A stretch of 64,000 nt of DNA. Origin: Pseudomonas donghuensis. GTDB taxonomy: Bacteria; Pseudomonadota; Gammaproteobacteria; Pseudomonadales; Pseudomonadaceae. How positions within the stretch are numbered: position 1 is the first letter of the stretch; each line of letters opens with the position of its first letter. This document shows positions 44,141 to 52,613 of this stretch, piece after piece. A program made the position numbers and the translations under genes. The notes below the pieces were generated by a model. It had not been told where the DNA came from, ran no database searches, and saw nothing but the letters and a program-made list of their open reading frames with translations. The stretch is taken from positions 158,735 to 222,734 of the forward strand of contig NZ_JH650757.1 of NCBI RefSeq assembly GCF_000259195.1, written 5' to 3'.

Positions 44141-44872
44141 GTGAGCGCTAAAGCCGCAACACAGGCACGGGAGCTGCTGCTCAAGGAATACCGCGGGGTG
44201 CTGTCGACCCATTCCAAGTCAATGCCGGGGTTTCCCTTCGGTTCGGTGGTGCCGTACTGCCTGGATGCCGACGGTAACCCACTGATCCTGATCAGCCGTA
44301 TTGCCCAGCACACCCACAACCTGCAAAAGGATCCCAAGTGCTCGCTGCTGGTGGGGGAGCGTGACGCTGAAGATGTCCAGGCAGTGGGGCGCCTGACCGT
44401 GCTGGCCGAGGCGCACCAGCTGGTTGCGCCCGAAGCGGTCGAAGCCGCTGCCGAGCGTTACTACCGTTATTTTCCCGAATCGGCCAATTATCACGCCGCC
44501 CACGATTTCGACTTCTGGGTGCTCAAGCCGGTGCGCCATCGCTACATCGGTGGCTTCGGCGCGATTCACTGGATCGATCACCTGACCCTGGCCAACCCTT
44601 TTGCCGGCAAGGCCGAACAGAGCATGATCGAGCACATGAACAGCGATCATGCCAACGCCATCGAGCACTACGTCCAGCTCAGCGGCCTGCCTCAGGGCAC
44701 GGCGGCGCAGATGGTCGGCATCGACAGCGAAGGCATGCACCTGCGCATTGGCCAGGCGCTGTACTGGTTGCCGTTCGCGGCGCCTTGCAATACGCCGATA
44801 CAAGTACGCGAAGCCCTGGTTTTTCTGGCCCGCGCTGATCAATGGCCGCAGCGGGAAACCGCCGAGGCTTGA
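44141..44872 (+). CDS. HugZ-family heme utilisation protein (FMN-binding split barrel + DUF2470)
   Basis: A 243-residue protein with an N-terminal PNPOx-like split barrel (SVVPYCLDADGNPLILIS, then HTHNLQKDPKCSLLVGE) and a C-terminal DUF2470 domain (QSMIEHMNSDHANAIEHYVQ). This layout is that of the HugZ/HutZ family, whose studied members in Campylobacter, Helicobacter and Vibrio bind or break down heme for iron. The Fur-like box upstream supports that role here, but activity is inferred. The start is GTG at 44141 behind a GGGGAG site. Confidence 0.86.
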   Translation: MSAKAATQARELLLKEYRGVLSTHSKSMPGFPFGSVVPYCLDADGNPLILISRIAQHTHNLQKDPKCSLLVGERDAEDVQAVGRLTVLAEAHQLVAPEAVEAAAERYYRYFPESANYHAAHDFDFWVLKPVRHRYIGGFGAIHWIDHLTLANPFAGKAEQSMIEHMNSDHANAIEHYVQLSGLPQGTAAQMVGIDSEGMHLRIGQALYWLPFAAPCNTPIQVREALVFLARADQWPQRETAEA

Positions 44873-44936
44873 AATGGCGATGGATCGCATCCATTAAAGG
44901 TCTACTGCAAGGACATCTTGCGCAGAGGAACCGTTG

Positions 44937-45440
44937 ATGCGTGCTTTTCTATTGCTGTTTCTGATTTTTCCGGTGCTGGAGCTGTATGTGTTTTACAGGG
45001 TCAGCGTCGCGATCGGCTTCTTTCCGGCGCTGTTGCTGATCATTGCCGGCTCCGCCCTGGGCGTGCTGGTGGTGCGGGTGGCAGGGCTTGCCACCGCCCT
45101 GCGTGCCCGCGAGAGCCTGCAGCGTGGCGAATTGCCCGCTGAAGACATGTTCCATGGCCTGATGCTGGCGCTCGGTGGCGGCCTGCTGCTGTTGCCGGGC
45201 TTTGTCAGTGATGTGATCGGCCTGGTCTGCCTGCTGCCGTTCACCCGCCGTCTGCTCGGGCGCAAGATGCGCGAGCGCGCCGAGGCCCAGGCCATGCGCC
45301 AGCGGGCGTTTGGCGATGACCCGTTCATGGCGCGTCCAGGCCCGCCTGGGCGTGGCCATCAGCCCACCGTGATCGAAGGTGAAGTGGTGGGGCGTACCGA
45401 CCCTGATCAGCCTAACCTGCGGGGTCCGCGCGATCTTTGA
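44937..45440 (+). CDS. fxsA: FxsA family membrane protein
   Basis: A 167-residue FxsA (phage T7 exclusion suppressor) family protein of the inner membrane. The N-terminal helices (FLLLFLIFPVLELYVFYRVS and GFFPALLLIIAGSALGVLVV) and a third (LALGGGLLLLPGFVSDVIGL) form the conserved domain, followed by a polar proline-rich tail. In E. coli overproduction of FxsA relieves F-plasmid exclusion of phage T7; the normal role is unknown. It lies just upstream of groES as in E. coli and ends at a terminator. Confidence 0.92.
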   Translation: MRAFLLLFLIFPVLELYVFYRVSVAIGFFPALLLIIAGSALGVLVVRVAGLATALRARESLQRGELPAEDMFHGLMLALGGGLLLLPGFVSDVIGLVCLLPFTRRLLGRKMRERAEAQAMRQRAFGDDPFMARPGPPGRGHQPTVIEGEVVGRTDPDQPNLRGPRDL

Positions 45441-45459
45441 TGGTTATCCATGCGTTGCC

Positions 45460-45488
45460 AACGGCCCCTTTCGGGGCCGTTTTGCTTT
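45460..45488 (+). terminator. Terminator of fxsA
   Basis: Stem AACGGCCCC / GGGGCCGTT with a TTTC loop, then TTTTGCTTT. It lies 20 bases after the fxsA stop and separates that gene from groESL. Confidence 0.9.
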
Positions 45489-45525
45489 ATCGGATGGCCG
45501 TTGCTAAAAAAATTCATCAGCAAGC

Positions 45526-45553
45526 CTTGTAATTGCCCTTGGCGACCTCATGT
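45526..45553 (+). promoter_or_regulatory. Heat-shock (sigma32) promoter of groESL
   Basis: CTTGTA (45526-45531), a 14-base spacer and CCTCATGT (45546-45553) match the sigma32 consensus CTTGAA / CCCCATnT with one mismatch in each block. The leader to the groES ATG would be about 140 bases. Confidence 0.85.
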
Positions 45554-45697
45554 ATGGGTCACCGCAAGGTTTCTGGTGATTTGCACCAGACATTACATGT
45601 GTGGTCCGCCCTGCGGGCTACGAGCGGCTACGCCGCAAGCATCAACCCGCCGGTGTCGATACCGGCCGATGAAAACCACAATTAGGAGAGATCGACA

Positions 45698-45991
45698 ATG
45701 AAGCTTCGTCCTCTGCATGACCGCGTCGTTATCCGTCGCAGCGAAGAAGAATCGAAAACCGCTGGCGGTATCGTTCTGCCAGGTTCGGCCGCTGAAAAAC
45801 CTAACCGTGGCGAAGTCGTCGCTGTAGGTGCCGGCCGCACTCTGGACAACGGTGAAGTGCGTGCGCTGGCCGTGAAAGTGGGTGACAAGGTGGTTTTCGG
45901 CCCTTACTCGGGCAGCAACACTGTGAAAGTTGACGGCGAAGACCTGCTGGTGATGGCTGAGAACGAGATTCTCGCTGTCATCGAAGGCTGA
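45698..45991 (+). CDS. groES: Co-chaperonin GroES
   Basis: GroES is the heptameric lid of the GroEL folding chamber. The 97-residue protein starts [20 protein letters not shown], has the mobile loop [20 protein letters not shown] near residues 18-37 that binds GroEL, and ends in the usual [12 protein letters not shown]. It is behind the sigma32 promoter and is separated from groEL by 47 bases. Confidence 0.98.
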   Translation: MKLRPLHDRVVIRRSEEESKTAGGIVLPGSAAEKPNRGEVVAVGAGRTLDNGEVRALAVKVGDKVVFGPYSGSNTVKVDGEDLLVMAENEILAVIEG

Positions 45992-46032
45992 TTCCGCTGG
46001 TTTCCCGTTACTCCAAAGTATTCAAGGATTAA

Positions 46033-47691
<1,659 letters not shown>

Positions 47692-47710
47692 GCCAGCCTG
47701 ACCCGCTTGA

Positions 47711-47744
47711 TAAAAAGCCCCGCCTAGTGCGGGGCTTTTTTTTG
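47711..47744 (+). terminator. Terminator of groESL
   Basis: AAAAAGCCCCGC, a short loop, GCGGGGCTTTTTTTT: a perfect stem with an upstream A run and eight T, 22 bases after groEL. Confidence 0.94.
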
Positions 47745-47772
47745 CCTGAATTCTGGGGTTGCTGTGCAATCT

Positions 47773-47831
47773 ATCACCGGCAAGACTGGCTCCCACAGGG
47801 ATCTGTATGTGGGAGCTGGCTTGCCAGCGAT
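47773..47831. repeat. REP element pair
   Basis: ATCACCGGCAAGACTGGCTC and its approximate inverse GAGCTGGCTTGCCAGCGAT around a central stem TCCCACAGGG / ATGTGGGA, in the convergent gap between groEL and the PAP2 gene. Confidence 0.75.
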
Positions 47832-47853
47832 GCAGTCACCGCGCAGGCCGGTC

Positions 47854-48588
47854 TTACGAGGACGGCACGGTAACCGCAGCCTTGTGCTTCAACTCAACCG
47901 GCCGGCGATACAGCACCCAGTAATAACAGCCAAGGCTGATCAGCCAGCAGAACACCGCCGTCCACACGTTGTGCGAAAAAAAGTGCGCGCCCTGCAGCAT
48001 GCGCCCCACTGAAAACAGCGTGCCCAGGCCAAAGGCGAACACCAGCGCTGCCTTGGCCAGGCGTGGACGCCGGTCGCGCAAGACAAAAAACAGGGCAAAC
48101 AGGGTAAAGCCGGTCGCCGCATGGCCACCCGGCCAGCAGCGTCCGGGCTTATCGGTGGCCGGGCGCGGGCTGAGCAGCTCGCTGTAGGTCTCCTTGCCGC
48201 CAAATTCGCTCAGGCTCCAGGGGCACTGCACCGCCGTCACGGCTTTGACCGGCGTGACAAAACTGGTCGACAGCCCCATGGCCAGGACCAGGCAGCCCAG
48301 CTCCCGACGCCAACTGAACAGGCGTGTCCAGAAGAAACTCGCGGCGAAGGCGACAACCGCCAGCAAGCCGAGGACGATCACCGCCTGTTTGGCCCGGTCA
48401 TGCAGGATATCTTCGAGAAAGTAGCTGTGCCGGCCGATGAACTGCCCCGCCACCGGGTCGAACGCCAGCTTGGCCAGGTCCATGTCCAGTGAGGTCAGCT
48501 CCAGCAGGATCAATATCACCGCGGTGACGGCGGGGATGCCCAGGGCAATCCAGAAATTCAGCGGACGGGAGTAGGCAGGTAGTGACAT
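47854..48588 (-). CDS. PAP2-family membrane phosphatase, probable ColR target
   Basis: A 244-residue integral membrane protein of the PAP2 (type 2 phosphatidic acid phosphatase) family. Relatives remove phosphate from lipids such as undecaprenyl pyrophosphate or lipid A. Motif 2 is CWPGGHA and motif 3 is GRMLQGAHFFSHN, with the catalytic histidine present but His in place of the family's usual final Asp. About six membrane helices are visible. It is divergent from colR, and a ColR box lies 78 bases before its start, so ColRS control is likely. The exact substrate is unknown. Confidence 0.87.
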   Translation of the reverse strand: MSLPAYSRPLNFWIALGIPAVTAVILILLELTSLDMDLAKLAFDPVAGQFIGRHSYFLEDILHDRAKQAVIVLGLLAVVAFAASFFWTRLFSWRRELGCLVLAMGLSTSFVTPVKAVTAVQCPWSLSEFGGKETYSELLSPRPATDKPGRCWPGGHAATGFTLFALFFVLRDRRPRLAKAALVFAFGLGTLFSVGRMLQGAHFFSHNVWTAVFCWLISLGCYYWVLYRRPVELKHKAAVTVPSS

Positions 48589-48666
48589 GGCAAGTCCAGG
48601 CAGGTCAAAGGGGCAGTCCGACCGCCAATTTTCGGCTAGCCGCCATCGCCTGTCCGTGAAGGCTCG

Positions 48667-48682
48667 GTGAAAAAAACGTTAA
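48667..48682 (-). promoter_or_regulatory. ColR box upstream of the PAP2 gene
   Basis: Read on the minus strand, TTAACGTTTTTTTCAC matches all defined positions of the ColR consensus as I recall it for P. putida, (T/C)(T/C)NA(C/G)NN(T/C)TTTTTCAC. It lies between the PAP2 gene and colR and points towards the PAP2 gene. Confidence 0.8.
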
Positions 48683-48776
48683 CCTGCAATAAAGTCGCGC
48701 CGACCTAGCCGAGCGCTGCTGATGGCCGTAAGCTGCGCCTGCCAAGCAGGCAAAAGCGCCGGACGGGAGACACCCC

Positions 48777-49460
48777 ATGCGAATTCTACTGGTTGAAGAC
48801 AACCGCGATATCCTCGCCAACCTGGCCGACTACCTGGGCCTGAAGGGTTACACGGTGGACTGTGCCCAGGACGGTCTCTCCGGCCTGCACCTGGCTGCCA
48901 CCGAACACTACGACCTGATCGTGCTCGACATCATGTTGCCAGGCATCGACGGCTATACCCTGTGCAAGCGCCTGCGCGAAGACGCCCGGCGCGACACCCC
49001 GGTGATCATGCTCACCGCCCGTGATCAGCTGGACGATCGCCTGCAGGGCTTCCGCTCCGGCGCTGACGACTACCTGCTCAAACCGTTTGCCCTGTCGGAG
49101 CTTGCCGCGCGCATCGAAGCGGTGCTGCGTCGCACCCAGGGCGGTGGTCGGCGTACCCTGCAGGTCAGTGACCTGGTCTACGACCTCGACACGCTGGAAG
49201 TCAGCCGCGAGGGCAAATTGCTCAAGCTCAACCCGGTCGGCCTGAAGCTGCTGGCGGTGCTGATGCAGAAGAGCCCGCATGTGCTGCGCCGCGAAGTACT
49301 CGAAGAGGCGCTGTGGGGCGACGATTGTCCGGACAGCGACAGCTTGCGCAGCCACGTTCACCAACTGCGCCAGGTCATCGACAAACCGTTTGAAAAACCC
49401 CTGCTGCATACCGTCCACGGCGTCGGCTATCGCTTGGCCGAGGGCCGTGATGGAGTTTAA
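48777..49460 (+). CDS. colR: Response regulator ColR
   Basis: ColR is the OmpR-type response regulator of the ColRS system, which in P. putida responds to zinc and iron(III) excess and protects the cell envelope. The 227-residue protein has a receiver domain with acidic residues EDN near the start, the phospho-acceptor Asp51 in VLDIMLPG and Lys101-type LLKPF, followed by a winged-helix DNA-binding domain (VLRREVLEEALWGDD, then LLHTVHGVGYRLAEG). It overlaps colS by 11 bases. Its identity rests on sequence and on the flanking ColR boxes. Confidence 0.93.
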   Translation: MRILLVEDNRDILANLADYLGLKGYTVDCAQDGLSGLHLAATEHYDLIVLDIMLPGIDGYTLCKRLREDARRDTPVIMLTARDQLDDRLQGFRSGADDYLLKPFALSELAARIEAVLRRTQGGGRRTLQVSDLVYDLDTLEVSREGKLLKLNPVGLKLLAVLMQKSPHVLRREVLEEALWGDDCPDSDSLRSHVHQLRQVIDKPFEKPLLHTVHGVGYRLAEGRDGV

Positions 49461-50748
49461 ACAAAGCCTTGCCCAGCGGATCATCATTGCCTTTGCCCTG
49501 ATGAGTGCGATGGTGGCCGGGGCCTTCGCCTTCGGCATTGTCGCTACGGTCCACCTGGTTGAAGAACGCTTGATCTCCGCCGTGCTGGGCGGCGACCTGC
49601 AACGTTTGCTGCGCATGGACAGCGTCAGCGACTGGAGCCACCGGCCGCGGCCGGACCAGCTGTTCTATTTCAGCGGCGGGCGTGATGACTTCGAGCTGCC
49701 CAAGGATTTGCGTCACCTTGACCGTGGCTTTCATGAAGTGTTTCGTGAAGATCTGTCCTACCACGCGATGGTCGAAATCGTCGATGGCCGTCGCTACGTG
49801 CTGTTGCAGGACCAGAGTGATTTCGAAGAGCGCGAGCGAGTGCTGTTCGCGGTGGTCGTGGTCGGCTTTGTCCTGAGCCTGGCGCTGGCGGTATTCCTCG
49901 GCTGGGTCCTGGCCCGGCGGGTGATGGCACCGGTGATTCGCCTGGCCCGCCAGGTGCGCCACCGTGATCAACTGCTGGGCCTGGCGCCGCCCTTGGCGCC
50001 CGATTACGCTGCGGATGAAGTCGGTCAGCTGGCCGTGGCGTTCGACGATACCCTGGGGCGTCTGCGCGATGCGCTGACCCGTGAGCGCCTGTTTACCAGT
50101 GATGTCAGCCATGAGCTGCGCACGCCGTTGATGGTGCTGGCCAGCTCCTGTGAGCTGTTGCTGGTCAACCCCAACATCGACACCCGCGCCCGATCCCAGG
50201 TCGAGCGCATTGCCCGGGCCACCGAAGAGATGCAGGAGTTGGTGAAGACCTTCCTGATGCTCGCCCGTGCCCAGCGTGACGAAGGCGCGGTCGCCTCGCA
50301 GGCGAGTATGAAAGAGGTGGCCGATGACCTGATTGGCGTCTGGCGCGATACCATCGAGCAGAAAGGCCTGACATTGCTGTACGACGCCAAGGCTGCAACC
50401 CCGACCTTGTACAACGCCACCTTTCTTCAGGCGGTCATGGGCAACCTGCTGCGCAATGCGGCGCACTACACCGATCAGGGCTTTATTCGCCTGACGCTGG
50501 AACCGGCGGGGTTCCTGGTCGAAGACAGTGGTGTAGGGATTCCCGAAGAGCAGCGTGAAGCCATGTTCCGGCCGTTTGTGCGCGGCGATGAAAAGCGTGG
50601 CGAGGGCCTGGGCTTGGGCTTATCACTGGTGCAGCGGATTTGTGACGACCAGGGCTGGAGCGTCAGCCTGACCGCCATGGTGCCCCATGGCTGCCGCTTT
50701 CACGTAGACCTGAGCCTGGCACTGCAAAGGCCGACTGACCTCGAATAG
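49450..50748 (+). CDS. colS: Sensor histidine kinase ColS
   Basis: ColS is the membrane kinase that activates ColR. The 432-residue protein has membrane helices at about residues 11-34 and 132-154, a periplasmic domain of about 95 residues, HAMP, HisKA with SHELRTPLM and a HATPase domain (NLLRNAAHY, GVGIP, GLGLGLS). The periplasmic E126-x-x-E129 pair (in FEERER) agrees with the ExxE metal-sensing motif reported for P. putida ColS, and His35, Glu38, His95 and His105 are also there. The ATG lies inside the colR end. Confidence 0.93.
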   Translation: MEFKQSLAQRIIIAFALMSAMVAGAFAFGIVATVHLVEERLISAVLGGDLQRLLRMDSVSDWSHRPRPDQLFYFSGGRDDFELPKDLRHLDRGFHEVFREDLSYHAMVEIVDGRRYVLLQDQSDFEERERVLFAVVVVGFVLSLALAVFLGWVLARRVMAPVIRLARQVRHRDQLLGLAPPLAPDYAADEVGQLAVAFDDTLGRLRDALTRERLFTSDVSHELRTPLMVLASSCELLLVNPNIDTRARSQVERIARATEEMQELVKTFLMLARAQRDEGAVASQASMKEVADDLIGVWRDTIEQKGLTLLYDAKAATPTLYNATFLQAVMGNLLRNAAHYTDQGFIRLTLEPAGFLVEDSGVGIPEEQREAMFRPFVRGDEKRGEGLGLGLSLVQRICDDQGWSVSLTAMVPHGCRFHVDLSLALQRPTDLE

Positions 50749-50802
50749 GGCCATTGGCCAGCCGTGAAAGTTTGTAATTAATTGAAACTTTTGTCGTGAC
50801 AA

Positions 50803-50818
50803 CTAACGAATTTTTCAC
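50803..50818 (+). promoter_or_regulatory. ColR box upstream of the methyltransferase-kinase operon
   Basis: CTAACGAATTTTTCAC matches the ColR consensus except at one position (A for T/C before the T run). It is 66 bases before the methyltransferase ATG and points towards it, the same arrangement as at the PAP2 gene. Confidence 0.78.
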
Positions 50819-50884
50819 ATCAGCATGACCTGACGCCAACGCTTGCCAGCCTAAGGTGGGCACATTGGAGTCAGGAGATGCACA

Positions 50885-51565
50885 ATGCGTAGCCCTATCA
50901 AACTCGAGTTTTCGGATAAGTACGACCAGCAGCACGCCCAGGAATACTTCCTCAAGCACCAGGACGGCCTGGCGCGCCGGATGTCCCACCAGCGTGACGA
51001 GCAACTGGCCCGTCGCGCCCTGGCCCTGGCTGGCGAACCGGGGCTGGTGCTCGACTTGCCGTGCGGTGCCGGGCGCTTCTGGCCGTTGCTGGCGGAAAAG
51101 CCCAACCGGGTGATCATTGGTGCCGACAATTCCGAAGCCATGCTCGAAACCGCGCGGGCCTCGCAGCCGGCTGCGGTGGTGGAACGGGTACGTACCTTGC
51201 AGACCTCCGCATTCGCCATCGATTTACCGGACAACTCGGTCGACAGTATTTTTTGCATGCGGCTGATGCACCACATCGGCGATGCGGCCCATCGCAAAAC
51301 ATTACTCTCTGAATTTCAACGGGTTACCCGCGACAGCGTGATCGTCTCGCTGTGGGTGGATGGCAATTTCAAAGCCTGGCGGCGCAAAAAGCTCGAGCAG
51401 CGGCGTTACGTCGAAAAAGGGCAGGGCAGTTACCAGAATCGTTTTGTGTTACCTGTTGCCACGGTTGAAAAGGAATTTGAAGCCGCAGGTTTCCGCATTC
51501 AGGAACGATTGGACTTTTTACCGTTCTACGCCATGTGGCGAGTCTATCTTTTGCGTAAGGGGTAA
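50885..51565 (+). CDS. SAM-dependent methyltransferase, class I
   Basis: A 226-residue class I methyltransferase. The SAM-binding motif is LVLDLPCGAGRFWPLL near residue 56, followed by an acidic-asparagine VIIGADNSEAMLE motif and a FAIDLPDNSVDSIFCMRLMH segment (motif post-II of the UbiE/Methyltransf_11 type). The substrate is unknown. It starts an operon with the kinase and small protein below, preceded by a ColR box, and stands after colS. An envelope lipid or LPS substrate is inferred only from this context. Confidence 0.87.
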   Translation: MRSPIKLEFSDKYDQQHAQEYFLKHQDGLARRMSHQRDEQLARRALALAGEPGLVLDLPCGAGRFWPLLAEKPNRVIIGADNSEAMLETARASQPAAVVERVRTLQTSAFAIDLPDNSVDSIFCMRLMHHIGDAAHRKTLLSEFQRVTRDSVIVSLWVDGNFKAWRRKKLEQRRYVEKGQGSYQNRFVLPVATVEKEFEAAGFRIQERLDFLPFYAMWRVYLLRKG

Positions 51566-51572
51566 GCGGGGA

Positions 51573-52283
51573 ATGGGGTTTGAGCGCACAGCAGCAACGA
51601 CGAACAAGGATCAGTTCGATCATTTCTGGCAGCAGCAGGGCGAATGGGTCGAGGAGCCCAATCAGCGTCGTGGCGGCGAGAGTGGTGTACAGCGACTGAG
51701 CGACGACGCTGGCCATACGTTTTATGCCAAGCGCCAGATCGGCCATATCTACCGCAGCCTGTTGCACCCCTTCGGGCGCCCTACCGTGTTGCGTGAATAC
51801 GATGCCCTGAACAGCTTCGAGCAACTGGGGGTGCGGGTGCCGCATATTGTCTATTGCGGCGTTGACCGTGATGCCGCGCATCAGTGGCGAGCCTTGCTGG
51901 TCAGCGAGGCGCTGGAAGGCTTCGAGGATATCGACAGCTGGTTCGCCGCCGGTGCCCGAGAGCGGTACCACCCGGCATTACACGAGCGGGTGCTGGAGGA
52001 CCTGGCGCAGAACCTGGCGCGGATGCACCGCGGTCATTGGCAGCATGGTTGCCTGTATGGCAAGCATGTCTTCGTCAAGGTCATTGGCCAAGGTGCCGAG
52101 GCTCGGGCTGAAGTGGCCCTGCTGGACCTCGAAAAGTGCCGCCGGCGCATCAGTTGTCAGCGTGCCGCGCTCAATGACCTTAAACAACTGCGCCGCCATT
52201 CGTCTTTCAACGACACAGAGTGGCAAAAACTGCTCTATTTTTACCAAGGAGCGTTTGGCAGCGCTGTCAAAGGTTTAGAGTAA
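51573..52283 (+). CDS. InaA/WaaP-type lipopolysaccharide kinase family protein
   Basis: A 236-residue protein of the LPS-kinase/InaA family, a small eukaryotic-like kinase fold whose members phosphorylate LPS core heptose or Kdo. Visible parts are the Lys-containing strand FYAKRQIGHIYRSL, the hinge area VSEALEGFEDIDSW, the catalytic-loop-like HRGHWQHGCLYGKHVFVK, and DLEKCRRR in the place of DFG. The catalytic loop shows HGCLYGKHV rather than HGDLHxxN, but the family commonly deviates. It is cotranscribed with the methyltransferase (7-base gap) and with the next small gene (1-base overlap). Confidence 0.85.
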   Translation: MGFERTAATTNKDQFDHFWQQQGEWVEEPNQRRGGESGVQRLSDDAGHTFYAKRQIGHIYRSLLHPFGRPTVLREYDALNSFEQLGVRVPHIVYCGVDRDAAHQWRALLVSEALEGFEDIDSWFAAGARERYHPALHERVLEDLAQNLARMHRGHWQHGCLYGKHVFVKVIGQGAEARAEVALLDLEKCRRRISCQRAALNDLKQLRRHSSFNDTEWQKLLYFYQGAFGSAVKGLE

Positions 52284-52510
52284 TGAAACTAGAAATAGCC
52301 CGAGGTTTGTTTCTGGTGATTGCCTTGGCCGTGGCAACCGCTGCCGTAGCGGCGTGGGAGGAGCCTCGCCCGCAGGTTTTCAGCAAGGTCGATGCCGGTG
52401 CGCAATGCCCGTTGCCACGGGTGGTAAAACCCCAGGTCGATGCCAAGCCGGATCACGACCTGTTGTTATTGCTGTTCGGCCTGAGCCAGGGCGTACGCGC
52501 CAGCGGCTGA
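52283..52510 (+). CDS. Small hypothetical secreted or membrane-anchored protein (75 aa)
   Basis: A 75-residue protein I cannot assign to a family. An N-terminal hydrophobic helix (GLFLVIALAVATAAVAAW) resembles an uncleaved or cleaved signal peptide, and the rest is proline- and valine-rich, with one cysteine (GAQCPLPRVV) and a second hydrophobic stretch (DLLLLLFGLSQG). Its ATG overlaps the kinase stop by one base (TAATG), and codon use fits the neighbours, so it is probably a real part of the ColR-controlled operon. Confidence 0.65.
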   Translation: MKLEIARGLFLVIALAVATAAVAAWEEPRPQVFSKVDAGAQCPLPRVVKPQVDAKPDHDLLLLLFGLSQGVRASG

Positions 52511-52514
52511 CCCC

Positions 52515-52613
52515 TGTGGGAGCGGCGGTGCGACGATTCGACTTGCCCCGCGATCGATCCCCAAGCGAAGGTTATTCAGGCACCACCTCTTCGCGGGGCA
52601 AGCCCGCTTCCAC
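52515..52613. repeat. REP units in opposite orientation, right unit inside a gene
   Basis: A degraded REP (GTGGGAGCGGCGGTGCGACG ... ACTTGCCCCGCGA, to 52553) faces TCGCGGGGCAAGCCCGCTTC at 52591-52613. The 11-base segments TTGCCCCGCGA and TCGCGGGGCAA pair exactly. The right unit lies within the last codons of the RND permease gene. Confidence 0.8.

Noticed and set aside
45526-45553. Reading the groES promoter as sigma70
   Set aside because: The blocks CTTGTA and CCTCATGT at 14-base spacing fit sigma32 well, and no TTGACA/TATAAT pair fits as well.
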